From Chryseobacterium arachidis (GTDB lineage Bacteria > Bacteroidota > Bacteroidia > Flavobacteriales > Weeksellaceae), in assembly GCF_900129245.1 (NCBI RefSeq), contig NZ_FQUT01000001.1, positions 738,539 through 802,538 of the forward strand: 64,000 nt of DNA. Reading direction: 5' to 3'. The notes beneath the pieces were generated by a model, which saw only the letters and a program-made list of their open reading frames with translations, did no database searches and had not been told where the DNA came from. Shown piece after piece: positions 26,354 to 35,043 of this stretch. The translations under genes were made by a program, and so were the position numbers. The stretch's first letter is position 1. Each line of letters opens with the position of its first letter.

Positions 26354-26590
26354 CTAATCCTTTTCCCCACTTCCCCTGGTCGAAAACCTTACCAACGGAA
26401 TTCCATACTTCTCCAAAATTTCATTTTTCATGATATCTCTTTCGGCTTGTCGGCTTTCTAGTTTATGGTATTCATATCCATCTACTTCTATGGCTAATAC
26501 AGGATTTTTTCCCAGTTTATTGTAGATCAGGAAATCAAGATTTGTGGCGTAATATCTTGCGTAACGTTCCTCTTCAGGATTTAGTAAAGA
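26354..26590 (-). pseudogene. C-terminal fragment of a DUF2726-type helicase/nuclease protein
   Basis: On the minus strand the frame ending at a TAG (26354-26356) encodes about 75 residues: ASLLNPEEERYARYYATNL, then LDFLIYNKLGKNPVLAIEVD, then GYEYHK and KNEILEKYGIPLVRFSTRGSG. This is the end of the endonuclease-like DUF2726 domain that closes many bacterial SF1 helicase or AAA-type proteins. There is no upstream remainder; the open frame ends near a hairpin at 26587-26612. It is a remnant of a defence- or mobility-type gene. Confidence 0.6.
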
Positions 26591-26612
26591 AGCAGCGAAT
26601 GAGCTGCTTCTT
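26587..26612. terminator. hairpin terminator
   Basis: AAGAAGCAGC (26587-26596) pairs with GCTGCTTCTT (26603-26612), loop GAATGA. It separates the truncated integrase from the helicase-type remnant. Confidence 0.65.
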
Positions 26613-26663
26613 CATTTTTACATTTTATCCAAGTCTAATCCCCTTTTTCGTGTTCGTGAGGTT

Positions 26664-27023
26664 TTAGCTTTGGATGCTTCGAAATTCTTCTAGAACCTTA
26701 GCTTTGCTGTAAGATTTCCCCTGAGCATATTCAATAAGTTTAGTTGCTGTGATAGTCTCCGAACTATTAATTAGCTTTGTTCTAAAGTTAGTGATTCCCG
26801 TAGTTATAAAATCTAAGAAATGATTCAATGACCCGGCATCTTCTTTTGTTCCTATTGCACGTTCCATCTTCTGATTCCATCGTACAATATTCCATTTCCT
26901 TTTTGTTGAAATCTCTTTTGAGACACCTTCAACAGTAATACGAAGGTATACAAATCTCAACTGATCATATTTTTTCCAAGGCGTTTTAAGGAAAAAATTT
27001 ACGCCAAAACTACTTTCTAACAT
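26664..27023 (-). pseudogene. truncated tyrosine recombinase (phage-type integrase), N-terminal part
   Basis: 119 residues. The first about 60 (VNFFLKTPWKK, LRFVYLRITVEGVSKEIST, KRKWN) match the arm-type DNA-binding domain of Bacteroidetes integrases; the rest (GSLNHFLDFITTGITNF and onward) is the start of the core-binding SAM-like domain. Complete enzymes are about 400 residues with an R-H-R-Y catalytic domain, which is absent. The frame ends in EEFRSIQS, where family members continue. It is a deletion remnant that marks one edge of the mobile island. Confidence 0.75.
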
Positions 27024-27618
27024 AATTCGATTTTTTAGGGTTAATAAAATTCGAATTAAATCACATGAAAATCAAGATGTTAAATTATTTTACCTGTTAA
27101 TAATCAATGGATTACATCTGTTTTTGTGGTAGTTTTTTTTCTAAATAAAAACTGCCATGATTCTGCCACAAATATTATGAGCATTTGTGAAAATTTTGCG
27201 ACACATAAAAACACAAAAAAAGCTGTAATAAATTAAATTACAGCTTTTTAAAAGAACTTTAAGCGTTTTTGAAAGTTTTAACTTTCACACTAAGCGGAGA
27301 GTGAGGGACTGGAACTTTCTTTGTTTTTAGCCCTGTTAGAGCTGTTTTGCGACTGTTAAAGAATCATTTTGCCACGATTCTGCCACAATCTTATTTTCCA
27401 TGCCTCACACTGCGTTTTTATGTCTCAGCGGAAAGGGAGGGATTCGAACCACCTCTTCCAAATTACTTTAAACCCAATTTTTATAAGTATGTTTAATTTA
27501 CTGCCATGAATTTGCCACTAATCGTTTTGTAAATTTGAGGAAGTAAATATTTATCGACGATTACAAAGAACAACTAATTTATTTAGCCAAATATATGAAA
27601 TAAATAAAATACGAAGTT
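27024..27618. repeat. attachment-site-like region with repeats
   Basis: No gene. Three related direct repeats are visible: GCCATGATTCTGCCACA (27154-27170), GCCACGATTCTGCCACA (27371-27387) and GCCATGAATTTGCCACT (27503-27519). Two 22-base tracts beginning GCGGA at 27294 and 27428 agree at 18 positions; the second (GCGGAAAGGGAGGGATTCGA) is the complement of a tRNA T-arm and acceptor 3' end. A hairpin lies at 27217-27249 (AAAAAGCTGTAAT / ATTACAGCTTTTT). This is what an integrase attachment region with arm sites would look like. Confidence 0.55.
27217..27249. terminator. 13-bp hairpin terminator
   Basis: AAAAAGCTGTAAT and ATTACAGCTTTTT with a 7-base loop, T-rich on both strands. Confidence 0.7.
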
Positions 27619-28434
27619 CTACCTTTCGCTGGTTTTTTCCTCTTTAGTAATTGGAGTCGTCCAAAATTCATTGTAAACTTTTAATTCTTCAATCATTTTC
27701 TGCTCAACGTTTTCAAGCTCAGCGGTCATGACGACACCAATTTCTTTTAAAGCTTCGGTAATACTGTTTGTAAGCTTTGTTATTAAGCAACCAGTATTTC
27801 TATGAAAATCCCTTTTAAGAAAAGAAAAATTAGTTGTATAGGTACTATCTCTACCGATTAGAATAATATTCTCCTTTAAATTCGCAATGACGATCTCCCA
27901 ATTAATTTCATCACCAATTGAAAATCCCGATGAAGTGGGAGGGTTTCCAATAAGTTTTCGCTTGTGCGCTCTTTCGATAATTTCATCGGTTGTGTTCAAA
28001 ATTGCATTATTCAATCGGCATACACTGACCATGTCTGAAAAAAAAGAATAAACGGGATCTTTTTCAGGAGAATCAATGATGGTATCTATTGAGGAGATGA
28101 CGTCTCTTCGACATTTGTCGTAATCTTTTTGCGCTTTTTGAAGCGTAGCAAATTCGGGTAAGTTTTGTAGAAATGCGCTTGAAATATATTTTAAGCGTGA
28201 CTCTGATTCAAAACTTGCTCTTAAAGTTTTCAACACAACCTCTCTGTTTCTTTCAAATTCCTGAATAATCTGGTCAGTTAGTACTATTTTATCAAGATGC
28301 TTTGATAATTCACTCAAAAGCTGAATTGAATCTTTGTTACTACGGTAAAAATCAAGATATATATTTGTGTCAATCAGTAATCTTACTCCATTGGCAAGGA
28401 TAGGTTGAATCACCGAAACTACTGGCATGCTCAT
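27619..28434 (-). CDS. PIN-like domain ribonuclease (DUF4935-type)
   Basis: 271 residues. LLIDTNIYLDFYR places the first acidic residue at D22, E59 follows in QEFERN, GDEINWEIVI (174-183) supplies D175 and E176, and IGRDS supplies D196. This four-acid arrangement is that of PIN-fold Mg-dependent RNases, in particular the longer DUF4935 group found in defence islands. The start overlaps the stop of the YegP-like gene by four bases (ATGA), so translation is coupled. No signal peptide. It could be the toxin of a two-gene module, or a stand-alone abortive-infection RNase; the first is inference. Confidence 0.78.
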   Translation of the reverse strand: MSMPVVSVIQPILANGVRLLIDTNIYLDFYRSNKDSIQLLSELSKHLDKIVLTDQIIQEFERNREVVLKTLRASFESESRLKYISSAFLQNLPEFATLQKAQKDYDKCRRDVISSIDTIIDSPEKDPVYSFFSDMVSVCRLNNAILNTTDEIIERAHKRKLIGNPPTSSGFSIGDEINWEIVIANLKENIILIGRDSTYTTNFSFLKRDFHRNTGCLITKLTNSITEALKEIGVVMTAELENVEQKMIEELKVYNEFWTTPITKEEKTSER

Positions 28435-28763
28435 AAGGTAAGATCATCAATTATAGCAGTGCTGGCATTTACTTTCACAGATTGTATTCCATTTTCTCTG
28501 GCAGAATCAGTTTCGTACATTTCACTAGTTCCGATTATTTGACCATTAGAAGCTTTCAGATTAAAGTAATATTTTCCGTTACTTGAACTTTTTCTATCAA
28601 ATCGATCATCATTCTTCGAATTTGCCTTTACTGCTTCGATACCGTTTAAGCAGTTAACTTTAGTAATATAACCTTCACTAGATAAAATTATCTGACCATT
28701 CGAAGCTTTAAGATTAAATTGATATTCGCCGTTGAATCTCTTATGGACTACAAATTTTCCCAT
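28431..28763 (-). CDS. YegP-like DUF1508 protein, two repeats
   Basis: 110 residues made of two tandem DUF1508 repeats, each with (Y/F)xFNLKASNGQII followed by a Ser/Thr-E-xY segment, at about 14-50 and 65-100. This is the E. coli YegP architecture. The function is unknown. It is translationally coupled (ATGA overlap) to the PIN-like RNase gene, an arrangement seen in toxin-partner pairs, so a protective or adaptor role for this protein is possible. Confidence 0.85.
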   Translation of the reverse strand: MGKFVVHKRFNGEYQFNLKASNGQIILSSEGYITKVNCLNGIEAVKANSKNDDRFDRKSSSNGKYYFNLKASNGQIIGTSEMYETDSARENGIQSVKVNASTAIIDDLTL

Positions 28764-28975
28764 TTTTTATATTTTGAACTTTTTCTCAAATTTAAAACAT
28801 GTTATGATAATAACAGAACTGTTGCATCACTTTTTATATATAAAAATGTTTTGATTTTAAATTTCTAAAGATTTCATATAAATGAAGGAAATTAAATCTT
28901 ATATAAACAACTATTCAATCTGATCGTACTTAATATGGCAAGAATAGCCCATTTGACTTTAGTACTTTATAACTT

Positions 28976-30622
28976 CTATTTTATATTTGGGAAAATTAGC
29001 TTCGTTTTCAGTATCAGTTTCAAACATAACCACCAAGCATAGAGTCCATACTTATGAACAAGCGTTGTCTCCAGCAGTCCATGCAGCACTTCATTTCGAA
29101 AATTGACGTTGCTGTTATTGACAAGGAAACTATCCAGTTCTTCAATAATATCATCATTACCCAAGGGGCGGACTTTAGCAATCAAGCCTCCTAATAAATT
29201 TTCTAAATGAAATCTCTTGTCATAAGTTGTTACAATGATATCGTTTGAGACAGCTAAGTGTCTAAGGCTATTTTCTAACTGCGGAATAAGTAGATGGGCG
29301 GCTGTGACAAAATCGTTTTGAAAACCAGCCGTAATTCCTAAGCTATAAATATGCAATCTGTCTTCCGGAACAAATGGACTTTTTGATTCTATTAAAAGTT
29401 TAGCTACCATTGCATAATTCATATCAATATAGCTGTCCAAGTTTCCCTTTACAAAATAAATATAAGCCATTAGCCTCTCTCGCAAGTAGGTTCGTGCATT
29501 GCTAAAGTGGCTTTGGTTAATATCTTCGGATGCGACTTGTGCGCCTTTTTTTGATATTTTGATCTGTTCTGAGAAGAATCGGGATAATCCCATGGCAGAT
29601 TCTCTATCGGACTTTGCCAATTGCTCAACTGCTGAGTTTGAAATCATCGGTAGTTCTATCAAAGCTTGATATGCAAGACTTGATGTACTTAGATTCAATT
29701 CTAGCACATTTTTATGAATCGAGGCCATATCAATTTCTGGAATAAGACGAACGCCGGCTGCTTGAATTGTACGAAAGTCCTCAAGTTGAAATTTGGCAAC
29801 TTTTCGTTGAAGCCTATTGTGTAATTCCTGACATCCATGTGCAGAAGCAATCAATCTAAAGCCCTTTAAGTATACTGCAGAAATCGTCGGATAGTAGGTA
29901 TTGGGCTGCATTTCTGAAACATAAAGGTCTCCTTCCGCTTCATAATTTTCAGCCATTTCAATATTGCATTGATTTCTGTCTAATGTGCCAATGAGTTGTA
30001 ATGATCTAATACAAAATCTTGCCGAACGAAAATCTTTAATTGTAATATAATGAAGTATTTTTTGATCTATGTACTCATTAAACTCTACCTGGCATCTATT
30101 CTGTCCATAGATAGATAATAATTCAATTATGATGAGCTGTTGGTAATATGCTGAGGTACATTCAATGAACGCAAACTTTGCCTTCTCAAATATCTCTTCA
30201 TATAGATCATTAAAATAGCTCTTGGCATATTTTACCAATGCAAGGGAGCGTATTAAGTAGTGTATTTCAGTAGTTGCTTCATAGACATCGATATAGCTTT
30301 TATATGCTTTTTTAATGTAGGCTTTAATGTGCTTTTTATTTAGAGTCAACATTACATCAAACCATCTTGCTAAAACCTCTTTATTGTCAATTTTTTGGAT
30401 AGGTTTTGTGTCTTCGAACAACTTTATTTCATTTTCAGTAAAGAATATTTTTAAGTCTTTTTCTTCACAATGTTGGAAATCAATATTAAGGAGTTTAAGT
30501 GTTAATGCTATCATTTCATTGAAAGCAGGTTGATGATATTGCTGTTTCCATAATAACTTTTTTAAGTCATATCCGTAAGTCGTGTCATCTATTAACAGGT
30601 GAGAATTTGAGCAATTTTCCAT
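28976..30622 (-). CDS. HEPN-motif protein, DUF4209-like
   Basis: 548 residues, almost all helical. The C-terminal region has LIPQLENSLRHLAV and then NFRNEVLHGLLE, with R509 and H514 in the Rx4-6H arrangement of HEPN ribonucleases. The order (helical N-terminal half, LEN(S)LRHL, RN-x3-HG) matches the DUF4209 family as I remember it. HEPN proteins cut RNA and are common in abortive-infection systems. It lies 108 bases downstream of the STAND NTPase gene on the same strand, probably in the same transcript. No membrane segment. Confidence 0.7.
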   Translation of the reverse strand: MENCSNSHLLIDDTTYGYDLKKLLWKQQYHQPAFNEMIALTLKLLNIDFQHCEEKDLKIFFTENEIKLFEDTKPIQKIDNKEVLARWFDVMLTLNKKHIKAYIKKAYKSYIDVYEATTEIHYLIRSLALVKYAKSYFNDLYEEIFEKAKFAFIECTSAYYQQLIIIELLSIYGQNRCQVEFNEYIDQKILHYITIKDFRSARFCIRSLQLIGTLDRNQCNIEMAENYEAEGDLYVSEMQPNTYYPTISAVYLKGFRLIASAHGCQELHNRLQRKVAKFQLEDFRTIQAAGVRLIPEIDMASIHKNVLELNLSTSSLAYQALIELPMISNSAVEQLAKSDRESAMGLSRFFSEQIKISKKGAQVASEDINQSHFSNARTYLRERLMAYIYFVKGNLDSYIDMNYAMVAKLLIESKSPFVPEDRLHIYSLGITAGFQNDFVTAAHLLIPQLENSLRHLAVSNDIIVTTYDKRFHLENLLGGLIAKVRPLGNDDIIEELDSFLVNNSNVNFRNEVLHGLLETTLVHKYGLYAWWLCLKLILKTKLIFPNIK

Positions 30623-30730
30623 ATACTTGTTTTTATATATTTAAGAGTATCTCGGAGGAGTAAACTTTAGAAATCGTTTAAGGGCTAAATCGTCATTTAG
30701 CAGGAAGAATGTGTAATATCTTTCTCAATT

Positions 30731-33595
30731 CTATTTTAATAATGATTCAAGTTTATCCTTATAAATTATATGGTTATCAGGGTTATTACTTATTTTAAAT
30801 AAGTCAATGAGAAATTGATACATCTTTACAGCATGTATATTTTTGATTTCTTGCGATTCCAGAATTTCTACAGATCTTAATTGATGTATTATTGCATCAT
30901 CTAAGTTGTTTTTCAAAATGGAACTCTCCGCTAATTTATTGTAGTAGATAGATAATAAAAATTCATTTCTCTTTTCTTTGGGTATTGAATTATGATATTT
31001 AATAGCTTTCTTAATCAATGACTCAGATTCATCAAAATTTTTGTTCCTGCGGTGAAGTTCAGATAATATAGTGTACCCCACGCCGACTTGTGCATCATTA
31101 TAAAAATAATTTTGTTTTCTAAGGGCTGCTACTTTTTGGAGACATTTGAGTACGTTTTCTGGATCATCTTTTAAAAGATATGCTTGAGCCAGATTTTGTA
31201 ATGATGTTATATACATTAATAAATTATCATTTTTAAAATCACGAGAATGTTGTAGATATAAATTGTTAGCTTTTCTTTGGTATTTAATAATATCATCCAA
31301 AGAATTTTCAATATTTAATGTTGATGCTAGATTGTTATACATCGCTCCCAAGCAAAGCGCATCCTTTCCTAAATATTTTTCAGTTCTCCTTATCAGGTCT
31401 GCCCATAATTCATCGCTATTATCACGTATAAAGAAGAATGATGATAGATGCAAATATTCATTTTCAAGAATTAAAAGCGGCTGATAAATACTTGTCCGAT
31501 ATTCTTCTTTAATGGTATTTAAAATTGATTCCGCATATTTTAAAAATCTGAATGATTCTTTTGGATTATTATAACCTTCGGTTAATCTATGCGTTAGCCA
31601 AGTTATATAAAACATGAAACCTATAAAATCGTTATTCCCAGCTCTTAATCTATATATAATTGTTTGTTGCAGTATTTTATGGACTCGTATACTTTTCTTA
31701 TCATTCTCGTATTGTACAAGCCCTTTCTTTTCTAAAGAATTAATTGAGTTTATATAACTTAGTTTGTTACCATCATAAAATTCCTTGCCACAAATTAAGA
31801 CTAAATCTTCAATGACAATATCTGTAGATGGGAGTAAGGCAAGATACTCCAAAAAGAACTTTTCTGTATCGTTGATACCTTTTACAGAAAATTTTTGTAG
31901 AATAAAGTCAAATATGGCCGTAACTTTATTCTCCTTATCATAAAGGTCAATATCTATTTTAAGCAATTCATTATTTAGATTTTGTGTTTCTAAGGAATCA
32001 AATACAAACTCTAAAGTTAGATCAAATCCATTCTCAATAGTTTTGGCGACAAGCTCTATGATAAGAGAGTTAAACTCGATATAATTTATAAAAGATTTAA
32101 ATACTGTTTCGTCAAATTCCTTTGAACAGTGTAACTTAAACAAGCTGATCGCACTGTTATAATCCAAATACGGAAGTAAGTAAGGATTTAACGTTTTAAG
32201 TTTCGCTCGCGTGAGAAATATTTTCTTCCAGTTTCTTAAACTAGCAATGTTGTTAAGTGCTGAATTAGTCTCGTCATTTTCTTGGATGTCTAATATTATA
32301 AGGTTATTTTCTCCAATTTTATCTAGCTCATTCAATATAATATTAAACTGTTCTTCTACAGTTTTTTCCTTATCCAACTTGATACGCAAGTTAGAAAGCA
32401 ACAGGTTATTAAAGACAAATGAAGTTTCTACTGATTTCTCGATATTTAACCATACGACGTTATTAAATTTATTGCGGTTAATTGTAAGAAATTTTTTAGC
32501 AAATGTCGTTTTTCCAACACCACCATAATTATTAATTGTAATAAGTTTTTTATTGTTGAGAATATCAAATACCTCCTCAAGTTCATTTTCCCAACCAAAT
32601 ACTTCCTCTACATCATTGACATATGGAACTAATGTTAAATCAAGCTTTTCGAATGTATTTGGTCTTAGCTTTTCTATTAATACAGCTTGACTTTCCTGTA
32701 TGGATTCAACCGCTTTAATTCTATCCTTTATTTCCTCTAATTCGAAACCAATTAATTGTATAAATTTCGAATCAATTCTTTGCGATATTTCAGTATCTGT
32801 TAAACTTAAAAGGTTTTGTAAGTCTACGCTTGTCAGGCAGCGCATAGAAGCTTCGGTTTCCTGTGAACATCTGTATATTTCGGTCAAAAGAACCCTAAAA
32901 ATTATTTCGATCGGCTTATTACCAAATAGTTTGTTCTTTAATAAGGATAATATGTTTTGCCTAATTTGGAAAATAGCTTCCTCTGTCGTAATTTCCCCGA
33001 AATCCCAGTGGACAGCTCTACAAAAATCTTCAACAATTAAATCATCCGAGAGAATAGTGCAAAACGCTTTGTAACTTTCGTTGATTTCAAGCTTTTTTAT
33101 TGAAGAGATATTTTGGCGGTTAAGTTTAGCTTGCCTTATTTTATTAGATTCGCCTTTTAGTATTTCTCTATTTTTCTTTTTTAAAGATTCAAGGTCGTTA
33201 GAATTATCAAAAACTTCTCTGTTAAGCCACTTTCCCAACAATTTTTCTCTCTTTTGTATTCCAGAATTGGTAAGAAAAGAGAATTTTGGTGTAATGTTGT
33301 TTTGCTTGTACCTAAGGTAGGTAATAAAAAAGTCAAATAAAGTATGTTTAATCTCTTTTGAATTTAAACTAAAATCTGAGCTATAGCATTTTAATTGTGT
33401 AAACACAAGGTTCTTTCCAACTTCTTTAATATCATTGTCAACTTCCGTATAAATTGGACTGTCATCTCCATTTATAAAGTTAGTTATCCATTTCTTCAAG
33501 AAAGATAAGTATTGATAATAGAAACCTCTATTCGTTGAAATCGCATCGCCATTTCTTTTAAAAATTTTGATCGAGTTTAGGTCTATATTTGGCAT
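30731..33595 (-). CDS. STAND NTPase with predicted N-terminal nuclease and C-terminal TPRs (NLR-like)
   Basis: 954 residues in three parts. N-terminal (1-110): RGFYYQYLSFLKKWI, then YTEVDNDIKEVG (E51, D53, D55) and VFTQLK (Q67, K69), an order matching the E/D-QxK core of Cap4/DUF4297-type DNA endonucleases. Centre: NB-ARC-like ATPase with P-loop NNYGGVGKTT (K362, T363), Walker B NLIILD (D436), sensor FLTRAK near 460, and a winged-helix region. C-terminal (about 690-954): helical TPR-like repeats (YNNLASTL, LQNLAQAYLL, YTILSELHRR, YYNKLAESS). This is the layout of bacterial NLR/Avs-like antiphage proteins: repeats sense, NTPase oligomerises, nuclease kills. A TATATTTG -7 element lies at 33631-33624. 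Confidence 0.8.
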   Translation of the reverse strand: MPNIDLNSIKIFKRNGDAISTNRGFYYQYLSFLKKWITNFINGDDSPIYTEVDNDIKEVGKNLVFTQLKCYSSDFSLNSKEIKHTLFDFFITYLRYKQNNITPKFSFLTNSGIQKREKLLGKWLNREVFDNSNDLESLKKKNREILKGESNKIRQAKLNRQNISSIKKLEINESYKAFCTILSDDLIVEDFCRAVHWDFGEITTEEAIFQIRQNILSLLKNKLFGNKPIEIIFRVLLTEIYRCSQETEASMRCLTSVDLQNLLSLTDTEISQRIDSKFIQLIGFELEEIKDRIKAVESIQESQAVLIEKLRPNTFEKLDLTLVPYVNDVEEVFGWENELEEVFDILNNKKLITINNYGGVGKTTFAKKFLTINRNKFNNVVWLNIEKSVETSFVFNNLLLSNLRIKLDKEKTVEEQFNIILNELDKIGENNLIILDIQENDETNSALNNIASLRNWKKIFLTRAKLKTLNPYLLPYLDYNSAISLFKLHCSKEFDETVFKSFINYIEFNSLIIELVAKTIENGFDLTLEFVFDSLETQNLNNELLKIDIDLYDKENKVTAIFDFILQKFSVKGINDTEKFFLEYLALLPSTDIVIEDLVLICGKEFYDGNKLSYINSINSLEKKGLVQYENDKKSIRVHKILQQTIIYRLRAGNNDFIGFMFYITWLTHRLTEGYNNPKESFRFLKYAESILNTIKEEYRTSIYQPLLILENEYLHLSSFFFIRDNSDELWADLIRRTEKYLGKDALCLGAMYNNLASTLNIENSLDDIIKYQRKANNLYLQHSRDFKNDNLLMYITSLQNLAQAYLLKDDPENVLKCLQKVAALRKQNYFYNDAQVGVGYTILSELHRRNKNFDESESLIKKAIKYHNSIPKEKRNEFLLSIYYNKLAESSILKNNLDDAIIHQLRSVEILESQEIKNIHAVKMYQFLIDLFKISNNPDNHIIYKDKLESLLK

Positions 33596-33623
33596 TTTTA
33601 ATCAACAGTTTTAAGTTTAAAGT

Positions 33624-33631
33624 CAAATATA
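33624..33631 (-). promoter_or_regulatory. -7 element of the STAND NTPase transcript
   Basis: TATATTTG on the minus strand, 29 bases before the ATG at 33595. No clear -33 element seen. Confidence 0.45.
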
Positions 33632-33764
33632 TCATTAATTGAAATAATTTAGTCTAATGGCTCTGTTTTAATGTAGGATTATAGTTAAATAAAAATGTAG
33701 GGTTATTTATTGATGAAAATTGAATGGATAATTATTATTTTTACAGGATATACCTGTTACAGAT

Positions 33765-34097
33765 ATGAAGCCATTAATATTAGACTATAAAACTGTTCGT
33801 TCGGAGCCAGATGTTGCTCCAAATTACAACTATGACCCTTTAGAATCTCTAAATATGCTGGAAATTGACGGTGCAAAAATCCCGCTAATTGATGCATCGA
33901 CTGATTTGATGGTGACAGTTGCGACTGTCACAAAAGTTAAGTCCGAAAGTGATTCTCATGCATTGTCTTTTGATTTAATTACGAGGACTAAGGTAAGTGG
34001 TGAAAAAGATGACTGTCACTTAGATTATGTGATGTATACTACAAAAACTCTTGTTAAAATGGAAAATGATGATACGCGTACTCCTTTTAACCAATAA
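33765..34097 (+). CDS. candidate graspetide-like precursor peptide with three core repeats
   Basis: 110 residues. The N-terminal half (MKPLILDYKTVRSEPDVAPN onward) is the likely leader. The C-terminal half holds three repeats with spacing T-x-T-x-V-x-x-E-x-D: T54, T56, V58, E61, D63; T73, T75, V77, E80, D82 (D83); T93, T95, V97, E100, D102 (D103). Periods are 19 and 20 residues. Thr/Lys donors with Glu/Asp acceptors at fixed distance are what ATP-grasp ligases of the microviridin/graspetide class join as esters or amides. The stop overlaps the start of the ATP-grasp gene by about 30 bases. No similar known peptide comes to mind for this repeat, so precursor status is inferred from pattern and position. 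Confidence 0.6.
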   Translation: MKPLILDYKTVRSEPDVAPNYNYDPLESLNMLEIDGAKIPLIDASTDLMVTVATVTKVKSESDSHALSFDLITRTKVSGEKDDCHLDYVMYTTKTLVKMENDDTRTPFNQ

Positions 34098-35043
34098 AAC
34101 AGATGTTACAACGGACTTTATCGTAAAAAGGTTAAAAGAGGAAAGAATAGAATTTTATAGACTAAATACAGAAGAATTAGGAGATAATGTTGAGGTAAAT
34201 TTCGACTTTCCTGAAGGTAATTTTAAAATATTTGATAAGACTACTAATATTCAAATAAATCTATTGGATATAAAAGCTGTATATTTTCGAAGACCAGAAT
34301 TACGGGCCGATAATTCAGAGCTTACTAGGTCTGAAAATCAATTTGTACGAAATGAGATTAGTTATACCCTTGAAGGTATCTATGAAATTCTAAATTCTGC
34401 GTATTGGTTAAATAGTGTTAAGCATATAAGAAATGCTGAAAACAAAATATTTCAGCTGCTACTTGCTAAAAACTTAGGTTTTAGAATCGCACCTAGCCTG
34501 ATCACTACCAATGCTGATTCAGCGATGAATTTTTATAGAATGAACGATGAGGACTGTATAATAAAACCGATTCGTACAGGACTAATTTCTGATGAAGAAA
34601 ATGAAGAAGCGATTATTTTTACGAATAAAGTTAACCTCGATAAAAATAGTGCTCAGCGTGTAGCAGGATGTCCAACATTTTTTCAAAAACATATAAAAAA
34701 GCAAGGGGATATAAGAGTGACAGTCGTGGGAGATAAGGTTTTTGCGGCCTTCATACACTCGCAAGATTCTGACGACTCAAAAGTTGATTGGAGGATTAGT
34801 CAAAATGGTCTGAAACACAGTATTTGTACCTTGCCAGTAGATGTTTCCGCTAAATGCATTAATCTGCTGAAAAAACTAAATTTAAATTTTGGCGCAATTG
34901 ATTTAATTTTAGATGAAATGGGTAATTATATATTTCTTGAAATTAACCCCAATGGTCAGTGGGCATGGATTGAGAGATTGCTGGGTTTAAATGTTTCGGG
35001 TGCTATAGTTAATTTGCTAAAAAATAAAATTGATGAACGATAA
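34066..35043 (+). CDS. ATP-grasp peptide ligase, MvdC/MvdD-like
   Basis: 325 residues from ATG 34066 (34069 is equally possible; an upstream TTG is rejected). Pre-ATP-grasp domain with IKAVYFRRPE, then SVKHIRNAENKIFQLLLAKN, the ATP-binding DCIIKPIRTG, FFQKHIKKQGDIRVTVVGDK, and the metal-binding C-terminal AIDLILDEMGNYIFLEINP with NGQWAWIE. The last block is diagnostic for the MvdD/RimK-like ATP-grasp group that makes ester or amide crosslinks in graspetides. It is in an overlapping arrangement with the repeat peptide before it and the membrane protein after it (11-base overlap), so all three are translated together. Confidence 0.83.
   Translation: MMIRVLLLTNKTDVTTDFIVKRLKEERIEFYRLNTEELGDNVEVNFDFPEGNFKIFDKTTNIQINLLDIKAVYFRRPELRADNSELTRSENQFVRNEISYTLEGIYEILNSAYWLNSVKHIRNAENKIFQLLLAKNLGFRIAPSLITTNADSAMNFYRMNDEDCIIKPIRTGLISDEENEEAIIFTNKVNLDKNSAQRVAGCPTFFQKHIKKQGDIRVTVVGDKVFAAFIHSQDSDDSKVDWRISQNGLKHSICTLPVDVSAKCINLLKKLNLNFGAIDLILDEMGNYIFLEINPNGQWAWIERLLGLNVSGAIVNLLKNKIDER

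Noticed and set aside
27428..27449. possible tRNA gene
   Set aside because: Only the T-arm and acceptor 3' side are present; the preceding sequence does not fold as a tRNA. Kept as an attachment-site-like tract.
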